Origin: Streptomyces luteolus
GTDB taxonomy: Bacteria > Actinomycetota > Actinomycetes > Streptomycetales > Streptomycetaceae
Length of the DNA: 61,870 nucleotides
Direction of reading: 5' to 3'
NCBI RefSeq assembly: GCF_029968015.1
Contig: NZ_JASCIS010000049.1
Coordinates: forward strand, 1 to 61,870
Shown piece after piece: positions 1 to 8,478 of the stretch. Numbering within the stretch: the stretch's first letter is position 1; each line of letters starts with the position of its first letter. Made by a program: the position numbers and the translations under genes. Below the pieces are notes generated by a model. The model was not told the origin of the DNA, did not search any database, and worked only from the letters and a program-made list of their open reading frames with translations.

Positions 1-330
1 AGTCGGGAGGAATAGTCCCGACCGTTCACAGCGTCCTCGCTGTGTTGCCCACCGAAACCATGTCCGGCGGGACTTTTTCAAAGGAACCTCGTCCCAGCCA
101 TGGCGGCCGGAGACGGGGTATCAACATATCTGGCGTTGACTTTTGGCACGCTGTTGAGTTCTCAAGGAACGGACGCTTCCTTCGTACTCACCCGCAGTGA
201 CATTTACTGGGGCTTTCCTCCGGGCGCTTCCCTTCGGTGTTTCCAAACTCTATCAGGCTTTTTCCGTCTCCCTGACCACGGTCACTGCGGGCATGCAGAA
301 CCGGATCCATAGATAGGATCGAGCTTGATG
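1..330 (-). promoter_or_regulatory. Leader and promoter region of an rRNA operon (16S rRNA lies off the left edge)
   Basis: Read on the complement, this stretch matches the conserved Streptomyces pre-16S leader as I remember it. It holds a GAGAACTCAACAG block (about 145-163), then AAAAGTCAACGCCAGATATG (about 121-142), and ACACAGCGAGGACGCTGTGA (27-46). The short stem GTCGGGA/TCCCGAC lies at 2-22. Upstream (higher coordinates) the block CTGATAGAGTTTGGAAACAC (240-255) contains a -10-like TAGAGT at 247-252 with a poor -35 (GTCAGG, 18-bp spacer), as is common for Streptomyces rrn promoters. The 16S gene itself should begin roughly 80 bases beyond position 1, to the left. The leader normally carries antitermination and RNase III processing signals. 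The assignment rests on remembered leader sequence, not on an alignment. Confidence 0.85.
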
Positions 331-560
331 AGGATGCCGCCGAGGCTTTGAGTGCTTGGCGCGCTGTGCGGCCTCAGGCAGGAGTCCGACAGTACATGTC
401 ACTGGTAGTGGACGCAAATCGATTGCGGTACGTCGTACGCCTGCCAACTGGGACCAGTTGTGCGGAACCGGGACTTCATATGACTTACGCTTCTGAACAG
501 TGCGCTGTCGTGGACAGGTAGTGACGGCGCTAATGACTCTCCACCCCTGGGAGGCTCCCC
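331..560 (+). promoter_or_regulatory. Promoter region of crr-ptsI, divergent from the rRNA operon
   Basis: No gene is seen here. A 16-bp inverted repeat, CAACTGG-GA-CCAGTTG, lies at 445-460, about 100 bp before crr. It overlaps a weak -35-like TTGTGC (458-463), which is followed after 15 bp by TATGAC (479-484). The palindrome is a plausible operator. Its half sites, ACTGG/CCAGT, recall the DasR box, which controls pts genes in Streptomyces, but the centre is 4 bp too short for the standard 16-bp box. A second partial match, ACTGGTAGTGGAC, lies at 401-413. A GGGAGG ribosome site precedes the crr ATG. Confidence 0.4.
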
Positions 561-1010
561 ATGACGACCGTGACGTCCCCTCTTGCTGGACGCGCAATCG
601 GGCTGAGCGCAGTGCCCGACCCGGTGTTCTCCGGCGCGATGGTGGGACCCGGTACCGCCATTGATCCCGTGCGCGAGCCTTCGGAGGCCGTTGCCCCGGT
701 CGCCGGCATCGTCGTATCGCTTCACCCGCACGCCTTCGTCGTAGTGGACGACGAGGGGCACGGTGTGCTGACGCATCTGGGCATCGACACCGTGCAGCTC
801 AACGGCGAGGGCTTCGAGCTCCTCGTGAACAAGGGGGACACCGTGCAGCGCGGTCAGGCGATCGTGCGTTGGGACCCGGCCGGCGTCGAAGCCGCCGGTA
901 AGTCCCCGGTGTGCCCCATCGTGGCCCTCGAGGCCACGGCCGATTCCCTCTCCAATGTCGTAGAGGACGGCGACATGAAGGCCGGCGACGAGCTTTTCGG
1001 CTGGCAGTGA
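561..1010 (+). CDS. crr: PTS glucose-type IIA component (EIIA-Crr)
   Basis: This is a 149-residue cytoplasmic phosphocarrier of the glucose-family IIA type, which accepts phosphate from HPr and passes it to a IIB domain. The core runs from about residue 20 (DPVFSGAMVGPG) to the end. The phosphorylated histidine is His72 in THLGIDTVQL, and the supporting histidine is His57 in PHAF, matching His90 and His75 of E. coli IIA-Glc. The length suits a free-standing single-domain IIA. The ATG is preceded by GGGAGG at a good distance. The gene is followed after 77 bp by ptsI in the same direction, giving the crr-ptsI pair known in Streptomyces, where it serves mainly N-acetylglucosamine and fructose uptake. 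Regulation probably acts at the upstream palindrome (445-460). Confidence 0.95.
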   Translation: MTTVTSPLAGRAIGLSAVPDPVFSGAMVGPGTAIDPVREPSEAVAPVAGIVVSLHPHAFVVVDDEGHGVLTHLGIDTVQLNGEGFELLVNKGDTVQRGQAIVRWDPAGVEAAGKSPVCPIVALEATADSLSNVVEDGDMKAGDELFGWQ

Positions 1011-1087
1011 CGTCTGCCCGTAACTGGGCCGCAGGTACGACATCCATCGTGGCGGGTGCACCGCCGCATCTATCGGAGACGGGTGAA

Positions 1088-2758
1088 ATGGAGACAACGC
1101 TGCGAGGCGTCGGCGTGAGCCACGGTGTGGCGATCGGCGAAGTACGGCACATGGGGACCGCGGTCCTCGAGCCGCCGGCGAAGCAGATTCCGGCCGAGGA
1201 GGCGGAGCGCGAACAGGGGCGCGCCCGTCAGGCGGTCGAAGCGGTCGCTGCCGATCTGATCGCGCGCGGCAATCTGGCCGGTGGTGAGGCGCAGGCCGTG
1301 CTCGAGGCACAGGCCATGATCGCGCAGGACCCGGAGCTCATCGCCGACGTGGATCGGCGGATCGCCGTCGGGAGCACCGCCGAGCGCGGCATCTACGACG
1401 CCTTCTCGCACTACCGCGAGCTGCTCGCGGGTGCGGGTGAGTACATGGCGGGTCGTGTGGCCGACCTGGACGACGTGCGGAATCGGATCGTGGCGCGGCT
1501 GCTCGGTGTGCCCATGCCGGGTGTGCCGGACAGCGACGAGCCGTACGTGCTGATCGCGCGGGATCTCGCGCCGGCCGACACCGCTCTGCTCGACCCGACG
1601 CTCGTGCTCGGGTTCGTGACCGAGGAGGGCGGGCCGACCAGTCACAGCGCGATTCTCGCGCGGGCGCTCGGTGTGCCTGCGGTGGTGGCGCTGCCCGGTG
1701 CCGGTGAGCTGGCCGAGGGCACGGTGATCGCTGTGGACGGCAGCACGGGTGAGATCTTCGTGAGCCCGAGCGCCGAGAAGCAGGCCGAGTTGGAGAAGCA
1801 GGCCGAGGAGCGCAAGGCGGCGCTGGCCGCTTCGACCGGTCCTGGTGCGACGTCCGACGGGCACAAGGTGCCGCTGCTCGCCAACGTGGGTGGTCCTGCA
1901 GACGTGCCCGCCGCTGTCGAAGCCGGTGCCGAGGGTGTGGGTCTGTTCCGCACCGAGTTTCTGTTCCTGGACGACAGCCAGAAGGCGCCGTCCGAGGAGA
2001 AGCAGGTCGAGGCGTACCGGCAGGTGCTCGAGGCGTTCCCCGAGGGGCGCGTCGTCGTGCGTGTGCTGGACGCGGGTGCCGACAAGCCGCTGGACTTCCT
2101 GACGCCCGCCGATGAGCCGAACCCGGCTCTGGGTGTGCGTGGTCTGCGGACGCTGCTCGACCACCCCGAGGTGCTGCGTACGCAGCTGACCGCGCTCGCC
2201 AAGGCGGCCGAGGGGCTGCCGGTGTATCTCGAGGTCATGGCGCCGATGGTGGCGGACCGGCTGGACGCCAAGGCGTTCGCCGACGCCTGTCGGGCGGCCG
2301 GGCTGCGGGCGAAGTTCGGTGCGATGGTGGAGATTCCGTCGGCCGCGCTGCGGGCTCGGTCGATTCTGCAGGAGGTCGAGTTCCTTTCGCTGGGGACCAA
2401 CGACCTTGCGCAGTACACCTTTGCGGCGGACCGGCAGGTCGGTGCGGTGTCGCGGCTGCAGGACCCGTGGCAGCCGGCGCTGCTCGACCTGGTGTCGCTG
2501 TCCGCCGAGGCGGCCCGGGCCGAGGGGAAGAGCTGCGGTGTCTGTGGTGAGGCCGCGTCCGACCCGGTGCTCGCGTGTGTGCTGACCGGTCTGGGTGTCA
2601 CCTCCCTCTCCATGGGTGCCGCCTCCATTCCGTACGTGCGGGCGACGCTGGCCAAGTACACGCTGGCGCAGTGTGAGCGGGCCGCGGCTGCCGCGCGTGC
2701 CGCCGACTCCGCGGACGAGGCGCGGGCTGCGGCGCAGGCGGTGCTGTCCGGGGAGTGA
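1088..2758 (+). CDS. ptsI: Phosphoenolpyruvate-protein phosphotransferase (enzyme I)
   Basis: Enzyme I (556 residues) takes phosphate from phosphoenolpyruvate and passes it to HPr, the first step of PTS sugar uptake. The N-terminal HPr-binding helical domain is followed by the phosphohistidine motif GGPTSHSAI with His186. The C-terminal PEP-binding TIM barrel shows VGLFRTEFLF, EIPSAAL and the loop SCGVCGEAASDP with the conserved cysteine. Length is close to that of E. coli PtsI (575). ATG 1088 was chosen because METTLRGVGVSHGVAIG aligns with the family N-terminus; the reading frame stays open upstream to 911 but without enzyme I sequence. It lies directly downstream of crr and ends at a strong terminator (2791-2828). 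Confidence 0.96.
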   Translation: METTLRGVGVSHGVAIGEVRHMGTAVLEPPAKQIPAEEAEREQGRARQAVEAVAADLIARGNLAGGEAQAVLEAQAMIAQDPELIADVDRRIAVGSTAERGIYDAFSHYRELLAGAGEYMAGRVADLDDVRNRIVARLLGVPMPGVPDSDEPYVLIARDLAPADTALLDPTLVLGFVTEEGGPTSHSAILARALGVPAVVALPGAGELAEGTVIAVDGSTGEIFVSPSAEKQAELEKQAEERKAALAASTGPGATSDGHKVPLLANVGGPADVPAAVEAGAEGVGLFRTEFLFLDDSQKAPSEEKQVEAYRQVLEAFPEGRVVVRVLDAGADKPLDFLTPADEPNPALGVRGLRTLLDHPEVLRTQLTALAKAAEGLPVYLEVMAPMVADRLDAKAFADACRAAGLRAKFGAMVEIPSAALRARSILQEVEFLSLGTNDLAQYTFAADRQVGAVSRLQDPWQPALLDLVSLSAEAARAEGKSCGVCGEAASDPVLACVLTGLGVTSLSMGAASIPYVRATLAKYTLAQCERAAAAARAADSADEARAAAQAVLSGE

Positions 2759-2790
2759 GCGGGCGGCCGGCTCCGTGCCGGTCGGTGTGT

Positions 2791-2828
2791 GCGTGAGGGT
2801 GTCCCACTGCGGTGGGGCACCCTCACGC
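2791..2828. terminator. Strong hairpin terminator between ptsI and the convergent gene
   Basis: A 17-bp stem (2791-2807 with 2812-2828) has a 4-base TGCG loop and a single G-U wobble. It starts 32 bp after the ptsI stop and ends 14 bp before the stop of the opposing gene, so it can serve both directions. As usual in Streptomyces, there is no U-tract. Confidence 0.85.
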
Positions 2829-2842
2829 GTTGTCAGGGTGCT

Positions 2843-3730
2843 TCAGTGCGTGTGCGGGTCGTCGTACGGGCCGAGGTCGGGGGCCGCGGCGTAGTCCAGG
2901 CCGGGTTCCGGTGGGACGGGTTCGCCGGTGTGGGCGTCGGTGCAGTAGGCGTCGAAGACCTGGGCTTCTGTGAGGGGTTCGAGGTGTTCGCCGCTGAGGC
3001 GCCAGCCGTGGACGCGGTCGGGTTGGTCCGGGGTCGTGGTGCGTTGGACGAGGCCGCCCGGGCTTTTCGTGGCGATGCCCACGGCGAGGACTGTGGTGAC
3101 TTCCAGGGCCTCGGTCTCGTCCAGGTCCAGCAGGCCGTCCGGGGTGCGCTCGGCGTGCAGGGAGCCGAGGAGGGGTGTGGTGTCGAGGGTGACGCTGCAG
3201 ACGATGTGCTGGGTGCCGGGTGAGCCGGTGTCGAGGATGCGGCTCAGCAGGACGGCCGCGCGGGTGAAGGAGGCGACGCCGATGTCCTCGCCGCAGTGGG
3301 CGCAGCGGCCGGTGTCGGACAGGAGGTGTTCCGCGTACTCCACGGTGGAGCGGCGGAGGGTCTCGTCGATCAGGTCGGGGACGATGTCGCTGAGTGGGCG
3401 TCCGTCGTAGGTGACCGTGGGGCCCGCTGCGGCCAGTTCGGCGGTGAAGCGGGTGCGGCCGTCGGAGGTGTCGGGGTCGAGGCCGGATTCGGCGCAGAAC
3501 TCCTCGTACTCCTCGGGGTCGAAGAGGGCGAGTGTGGTGTGTTTGCCCTCGGCGGCGAGGGTGCGGAGCAGGTGCTCGACCTCGCGGAGGTACGTGGTGT
3601 GGTCGTGGAACGTGAAGGATCGATAGCGGCGCATGGCCGCGAAGTCCTCGGCGTCGGCCAACAGGCCGATGGTGCCGGCGACTTCGCGGCGCAGGGCGCG
3701 GCGCATGGTGTCGTGCTGGGCGTGTGCCAT
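2843..3730 (-). CDS. Conserved protein of unknown function
   Basis: I do not recognise a named family. The 295-residue protein is soluble, with no signal peptide or membrane segment. It is rich in acidic residues. There is one CAHCG motif near residue 145, and another cysteine follows in IVCSVTLDTT; this could be half of a zinc site, but a full ribbon is not evident. The N-terminus (about residues 1-65) looks helical, and the C-terminus is Pro/Asp/His-rich. The ATG at 3730 follows an intergenic region of 80 bp. Codon use is typical of a genuine Streptomyces gene. The gene lies between ptsI (convergent) and acetoacetyl-CoA ligase (same direction, upstream); nothing in that context suggests a shared pathway. 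Confidence 0.8.
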   Translation of the reverse strand: MAHAQHDTMRRALRREVAGTIGLLADAEDFAAMRRYRSFTFHDHTTYLREVEHLLRTLAAEGKHTTLALFDPEEYEEFCAESGLDPDTSDGRTRFTAELAAAGPTVTYDGRPLSDIVPDLIDETLRRSTVEYAEHLLSDTGRCAHCGEDIGVASFTRAAVLLSRILDTGSPGTQHIVCSVTLDTTPLLGSLHAERTPDGLLDLDETEALEVTTVLAVGIATKSPGGLVQRTTTPDQPDRVHGWRLSGEHLEPLTEAQVFDAYCTDAHTGEPVPPEPGLDYAAAPDLGPYDDPHTH

Positions 3731-3810
3731 GGGTCCCCCGTGGACAGTGTCGAACGATGCTCACTCACCGTAACGAGCGGCACTGACAACGGGGTTGGGG
3801 GCGGGGTGGG

Positions 3811-5793
3811 TCAGCTGCGGGTGCGGGCCAGGTCCGCGTAGAAGCGGAGGAGGTCGAGGTTGTCGACCGAGCCGGGGTTGACGGCCTTTTCCAGGGGTGT
3901 GCCCTGGAGGAGGCGCTTTACCGGAACCTCGATGCGCTTGCCGGTGAGGGTGTGCGGGATGCCGGGGACCTCGATGATCTCGTCGGGGACGTGGCGGGGG
4001 GAGAGTTCTGCGCGGATGGTCTGCTTGATCTTGGTGCGGAGAGTGTCGTCGAGGGTGGCGCCGGGGGCGAGGTGGACGAAGAGGGGCATCCAGTAGCCGC
4101 CGTCGGGCTGTTCGGCGCCGATGACGAGGGTTTCGCGGATCTCCGGGAGGCGTTCGACGACTTCGTAGATGTCGGCCGAACCCATGCGTACGCCCTGGCG
4201 GTTGAGGGTGGAGTCGGAGCGGCCGTGGATGATGACGGAGCCGCGTGAGGTGAGGGTGATCCAGTCGCCGTGGCGCCAGACGCCGGGGTAGGTGTCGAAG
4301 TAGCTGTCGTGGTAGCGGCTGCCGTCGGGGTCGTTCCAGAAGTGGATGGGCATGGACGGCATGGGGTTGGTGACGACGAGTTCGCCGACTTCGTCGGTGA
4401 GGGGTTTGCCCTGGGGGTCCCAGGCCTGGAGGTCGGTGCCGAGGCAGGGGGCCTGGAGTTCGCCGATGTGTACGGGGAGGGTGGGTACGGCGCCGGCGAA
4501 GCAGGAGCAGACGTCGGTGCCGCCGCTGACGGAGGCGATCCAGAGGTCGGCCCCGCTGTCGGCGAACTCGTCGTGGAGCCAGCGGAAGCCGTCGGGCGGG
4601 AGTGGTGAGCCGGTGGTGGCGACGCACTTGACCTTGGACAGGTCGTGGTCGCGGGCGGGGTGGACGTCGGCCTTGCGGCAGGCCATGACGTAGGCGGCGG
4701 AGGTGCCGAAGAGGGTGGCGCCGGTGCGTTCGGCGATGGCCCACTGGGCGCCGGTCTCGGGGTAGCCGGGGCTGCCGTCGTAGAGGACGACGGTGGTGCC
4801 GGTGAGGAGGCCGGAGATGAGGAAGTTCCACATCATCCAGCCGGTGGAGGTGTACCAGAAGAAGCGGTCGTCGGGGCCGAGGTCGCAGTGCAGGCCGAGC
4901 TGTTTGTAGTGCTCGACGAGGATGCCGCCCTGGGACTGGACGATGGCCTTGGGGAGGCCGGTGGTGCCGGAGGAGTAGAGGACCCACAGGGGGTGGTCGA
5001 AGGGGACCTGTTCGTAGACGGGTTCCGTGTCACCTTCGGTGAGTGCGGACCATTCGAGGGCGCCTTGGGGGGCGTCGGTGCCGAGCAGCGGGATGTGCAC
5101 GACGGCGCGGAGGGTGGGGAGTTCGCTGCGGAGTTCGGCGACGGTGTCGCGGCGGTCGTGCTCCTTGCCGCCGTAGCGGTAGCCGTCGACGGTGAACAGG
5201 ACGACGGGTTCGACCTGTTGGAAGCGGTCGAGGACGCTGCGGGCGCCGAAGTCGGGGGCGCATGAGGTCCAGACGGCGCCGACGGCGGCGGTGGCGAGGA
5301 GGGCGACGGCGGCCTGCGGGATGTTCGGCAGGTAGCCGGAGACGCGGTCGCCGGGGCGGACGCCGAGTGCGCGGAGTTCGGCGGCGAGGGAGCCGACCTG
5401 GCGGCGGAGTTCGGCCCAGGTGACGGTGTGGGTCTCGTGGGTCTCGTCGACGGCGAGGAGCGCGGGTGCGTCGGGGCGGTCGGCGGCGGTGCGCAGGGCG
5501 TGCTCGGCGTAGTTGAGGGTGGCGCCGGGGAACCACTGGGCGCCGGGCATGGTGCGGTCGCCGAGCACGCGCGCGTAGGGGGTGGAGAAGCGGATGTCGA
5601 ACCACTGGACGACGGCTTCCCAGAAGGTCTCCAGGTGCTCCACCGACCAGCGGTGCAGGGTCTCGTAGCCGCCTTCCGCGGGGGCGCCGTGGCGTTCGGC
5701 GGCCCAGGTCTGGAAGCGGGTGATCGCGGCGGCTTCGACACGGGCCGGGCCGGGCTGCCAGAGGGGCTGCGGCTGCGGTTCGGCGGTGGACAT
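3811..5793 (-). CDS. Acetoacetate-CoA ligase (acetoacetyl-CoA synthetase)
   Basis: This 660-residue member of the acyl-adenylate-forming superfamily converts acetoacetate, CoA and ATP to acetoacetyl-CoA in the cytosol. The phosphate-binding loop is YSSGTTGLPKAIV (near residue 270). Other motifs are FFWYTSTGWMMWN, SVSGGTDVCSCF and RSDSTLNRQGVRMGSADIYE, and the catalytic lysine lies in LTGKRIEVPVKRLL near the C-terminus. TGWMMWN and the N-terminal LWQPGPARVEAAAITRF are typical of the acetoacetate-specific branch rather than acetyl-CoA synthetase. ATG 5793 starts at MSTAEPQP, where homology begins; an upstream in-frame start (5883) would add a non-conserved basic tail. It is divergent from the GH31 gene, with 214 bp between. 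The product can feed acetoacetyl-CoA into beta-oxidation, PHB-like or polyketide pools. Confidence 0.92.
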   Translation of the reverse strand: MSTAEPQPQPLWQPGPARVEAAAITRFQTWAAERHGAPAEGGYETLHRWSVEHLETFWEAVVQWFDIRFSTPYARVLGDRTMPGAQWFPGATLNYAEHALRTAADRPDAPALLAVDETHETHTVTWAELRRQVGSLAAELRALGVRPGDRVSGYLPNIPQAAVALLATAAVGAVWTSCAPDFGARSVLDRFQQVEPVVLFTVDGYRYGGKEHDRRDTVAELRSELPTLRAVVHIPLLGTDAPQGALEWSALTEGDTEPVYEQVPFDHPLWVLYSSGTTGLPKAIVQSQGGILVEHYKQLGLHCDLGPDDRFFWYTSTGWMMWNFLISGLLTGTTVVLYDGSPGYPETGAQWAIAERTGATLFGTSAAYVMACRKADVHPARDHDLSKVKCVATTGSPLPPDGFRWLHDEFADSGADLWIASVSGGTDVCSCFAGAVPTLPVHIGELQAPCLGTDLQAWDPQGKPLTDEVGELVVTNPMPSMPIHFWNDPDGSRYHDSYFDTYPGVWRHGDWITLTSRGSVIIHGRSDSTLNRQGVRMGSADIYEVVERLPEIRETLVIGAEQPDGGYWMPLFVHLAPGATLDDTLRTKIKQTIRAELSPRHVPDEIIEVPGIPHTLTGKRIEVPVKRLLQGTPLEKAVNPGSVDNLDLLRFYADLARTRS

Positions 5794-6007
5794 CGGGCGG
5801 CTCCCAAGCTGTACGCGGTGTGTGCGTCCGGCACGCGCACGTGCGGGGGTGTGCGCGTGACGCGGCTTCCAGGACGATGCCATGGGAGCGACTCCTGCAC
5901 CAGGGTGGCTCCCCCATAGTCCGTGGCGTGAAGGTGTGGTCCGGCCACGGGTGAACGGCGGATGAACGCGCTACGCCGCACGCGCGCGTGCTGGCAGTCT
6001 GAGCTGC

Positions 6008-8383
6008 ATGAACGGTCAAGACCTGGTGCGGTCGGTGAAGGCGGTCTCGGTGGAGGGCCCGGCGCGGGGGTGGCGGGCGGTGCGGTCGGCGTGGCGGCGC
6101 AGCCGGGCGGATGCGGTGGGGTTGCCGCGCGGGGGCGCGGAGCGGGCACGGGTGCCGGGGGCCGTGACGGGTGTGGAGCCGGGGCCGGGCGGCGGGGTGA
6201 TCCGGTTCGCGCGGTCGGAGCTGCGGGTGCGGGTGACGGCCGGCGGGGCGGTGTTCTGGGGCTGGGACGGTGCGGGTCCTGAGCCGTCGTACGCGGTGGT
6301 CGGTGCGGGCCCTGACCTGGATTCCCGGGCCGTTCTGGAGCCGGACAAGGAGGGCGGCTGGCGGGTCGTCTCGGAGCGGGTGACGGTCGTGGTGTCCCGG
6401 CACGGCGCTGTGGAGGTGCGGACGCCGGGTGGTGTGGTGTTGCGCCGGGATCTGCAGCCGCGCTGGTGGGAGCCGGTGGGCGGAGGGCCCGCGCGGTGGC
6501 TGCAGCGGTCCGAGGTGGCGGCGGACGCGCGGTTCTTCGGGCTCGGCGGCCGGGCGGGTGGGCCGCGGCTCCGGGACGGGTCGTACCGGCTGTGGAACAC
6601 CGATCCGGAGGGGGCGTTCGGGCCGCTGGACGATCCGTTGTCGTTGACGATGCCGGTGCAGATGGTGGTGGCCGACGTGGGCACGCATCTGGTGTTCCAC
6701 GACAACACGTGGGACGGCTCGGTGACGCTGCGGGAGGGCGAGGAGGGTGCGGGGTCGGGGCACGACCGGCGTGGGTGCAGTGAGTTGCGGATGGACGGGG
6801 GGCCGTTGCGGTGCTGGGTGGTGGTCGGTGCCCCCGCGCGCGTGGTGCAGGTTTTCGCCTCGCTGACCGGATCTCCCGCTGTGCCGCCTTCGTGGGCGCT
6901 CGGGTATCAGCACGCGCGGTGGGGTTTCGGTGGTGAGGGGGAGGTGCGTCGCGTCGTCGCGGGCTGTCGGGAACATGAAATTCCGCTGAGCGCCCTGCAC
7001 TTGGACATCGATCACCACGACTCTCATCGGGTTTTCACGGTGGACCAGGAGCGCTTTCCGGATCTGCCGGTGCTCGCCAAGGACCTGGCCGAGGACGGGG
7101 TGCGGCTCGTGTCGATCGTGGATCCGGGGGTGAAGGCGGATCCCGCGGACGAGGTGTACGCGTCGGGGCGTTCCGTCGACGCCTTTGTGCGGGACGCGCA
7201 GGGCCGGGTCGTCGAGGGGCTGGCGTGGCCGGGTGAGTCGGTGTATCCGGACTTCACGTCGCCCGAGGTGCGGCGCTGGTGGGGCGGGCTGTACGAGGAG
7301 CGGCTCGCGCAGGGCTTCGCCGGGTTCTGGCACGGCATGAACGAGCCGGTGTCGTTCGGGGCGTTCGGTGATCCGACGCTGCCGCGGTCGGCCCGGCACG
7401 CGCTGGAGGGGCGCGGCGGTGACCATCGCGAGGCGCACAACGTGTACGGCCTGTGCATGGCGCAGGCGGCCCACGAGGGGCTGTGCCGGCTGCGTCCGGA
7501 CGAGCGACCGTTCCTGTTCTCCCGCTCGGGCTGGGTGGGTCTGCAGCGGTACGGCGGTTCGTGGTCGGGGAACGTGGCGACGGGCTGGCCGGGTCTGCGG
7601 GCCTCGCTGTCCCTTGTGCTCGGTCTCGGGCTGTGCGGGGTGCCGTACTCCGGTCCGGATGTGGGCGGGTTCGACGGGGATCCGTCGCCCGAGATGTATC
7701 TGCGCTGGCTCCAACTGGGCGCGTTTCTCCCGCTGTTCCGTACGCATGCGGCGCTGCGGGCGGGGCGGAGGGAGCCGTGGGAGTTCGGGCCGGAGGTCCT
7801 GCGGCACGCGCGCGTGGTGCTGGATGAGCGGCAGCGGCTCCTCCCCTATTGGGTGACGCTTTCGCATCTGGCGCAGCGGACCGGGGCTCCCTATGTGCGG
7901 CCGTTGTGGTGGTCGGCTCCGGAGGAGCATTCGCTGCGTGACTGCGAGGACGCGTTTCTGCTCGGGGACGCTCTGTTGGTGGCGCCGGTCCTGGAGCCGG
8001 GTGTGACGCGGCGTGCGGTGCGGCTGCCGCGCGGGCACTGGTACGACACGGCGACGGGACGGGCGTACGAGGGCCCCGGGCAGGTGCTGCTCGACGCGCC
8101 GCTGTCGCGGGTGCCGGTGCTCGCGCGGGCCGGTTCCGTACTGCCGGTGCGGGGCGCGGACGGCGGCCTGGAGCTGGAGGTGTGGGCGCCTGCGCGGGGT
8201 CGTACGGGCTCGGGTCTCGTCGTACGGGACGGGGGCGACGGCTGGCAGGTCCCGGAGGTGGAGCGGTACGTGACGCGGCGCGCGGGGCGGGGCCGGGTGG
8301 TGGTCGAACGGGACTGCGGGGAGGGTGAGTTGCGGGAGGTTACCGAGGGGGTGCGGGTGCGGGGCCTCGACGCCGGGACGTGA
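6008..8383 (+). CDS. GH31-family protein lacking both catalytic carboxylates (probable pseudoenzyme)
   Basis: The 791-residue protein has the fold markers of glycoside hydrolase family 31 (alpha-glucosidase/xylosidase type). It has an N-terminal beta-sandwich to about residue 270, then the barrel with LDIDHHDSHRVFTVDQERFPD (near residues 323-343), RSGWVGLQRYGGSW, GPDVGGF and a C-terminal beta domain. In active GH31 enzymes the nucleophile is the Asp of W-x-D-M-N-E. Here the motif is WHGMNEP with Gly443 (codon 7334-7336). The acid/base Asp of W-x-G-D-N is replaced by Asn522 in WSGN (codon 7571-7573). The surrounding residues are otherwise kept. No signal peptide is visible, so it is predicted to be cytosolic. 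It could be a sugar-binding or regulatory protein, or use an atypical mechanism. The reading frame is intact, so it is not a decayed gene. Confidence 0.85.
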   Translation: MNGQDLVRSVKAVSVEGPARGWRAVRSAWRRSRADAVGLPRGGAERARVPGAVTGVEPGPGGGVIRFARSELRVRVTAGGAVFWGWDGAGPEPSYAVVGAGPDLDSRAVLEPDKEGGWRVVSERVTVVVSRHGAVEVRTPGGVVLRRDLQPRWWEPVGGGPARWLQRSEVAADARFFGLGGRAGGPRLRDGSYRLWNTDPEGAFGPLDDPLSLTMPVQMVVADVGTHLVFHDNTWDGSVTLREGEEGAGSGHDRRGCSELRMDGGPLRCWVVVGAPARVVQVFASLTGSPAVPPSWALGYQHARWGFGGEGEVRRVVAGCREHEIPLSALHLDIDHHDSHRVFTVDQERFPDLPVLAKDLAEDGVRLVSIVDPGVKADPADEVYASGRSVDAFVRDAQGRVVEGLAWPGESVYPDFTSPEVRRWWGGLYEERLAQGFAGFWHGMNEPVSFGAFGDPTLPRSARHALEGRGGDHREAHNVYGLCMAQAAHEGLCRLRPDERPFLFSRSGWVGLQRYGGSWSGNVATGWPGLRASLSLVLGLGLCGVPYSGPDVGGFDGDPSPEMYLRWLQLGAFLPLFRTHAALRAGRREPWEFGPEVLRHARVVLDERQRLLPYWVTLSHLAQRTGAPYVRPLWWSAPEEHSLRDCEDAFLLGDALLVAPVLEPGVTRRAVRLPRGHWYDTATGRAYEGPGQVLLDAPLSRVPVLARAGSVLPVRGADGGLELEVWAPARGRTGSGLVVRDGGDGWQVPEVERYVTRRAGRGRVVVERDCGEGELREVTEGVRVRGLDAGT

Positions 8384-8413
8384 TGCCTCCGGGCCCATCG
8401 GGCTCTCTCGTGG

Positions 8414-8478
8414 CACTCCCCCAAGCGCGTGCTGTCACTCCCCCACGCGCGCGAGCGGTCACTCCCCCACGCACGCGT
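8414..8478. repeat. Short imperfect tandem repeat between convergent genes
   Basis: The word CACTCCCCCA starts at 8414, 8436 and 8460, each time followed by a G/C-alternating stretch, so a unit of 22-24 bp occurs about 2.7 times. It fills the gap between the GH31 stop and the Nudix stop and runs into the last codons of the Nudix gene. No hairpin of note is formed. Confidence 0.6.

Noticed and set aside
100..312. Open frame of 70 codons on the plus strand
   Set aside because: It lies in the rRNA leader, which is recognisable on the other strand, and has no ribosome site or coding bias.
445..460. Standard DasR box upstream of crr
   Set aside because: The half sites match, but the centre is 2 bp instead of 6 bp, so I list it only as an unnamed palindrome.
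253..1310. Long minus-strand frames across crr and upstream
   Set aside because: They are shadows of G/C-rich third positions in crr-ptsI; their translations are Arg/Pro/His-rich without domains.
4645..5919. Long plus-strand frames across acetoacetyl-CoA ligase
   Set aside because: Gly/Val/Ala-rich antisense translations with no motif; the minus-strand frame carries the full enzyme.
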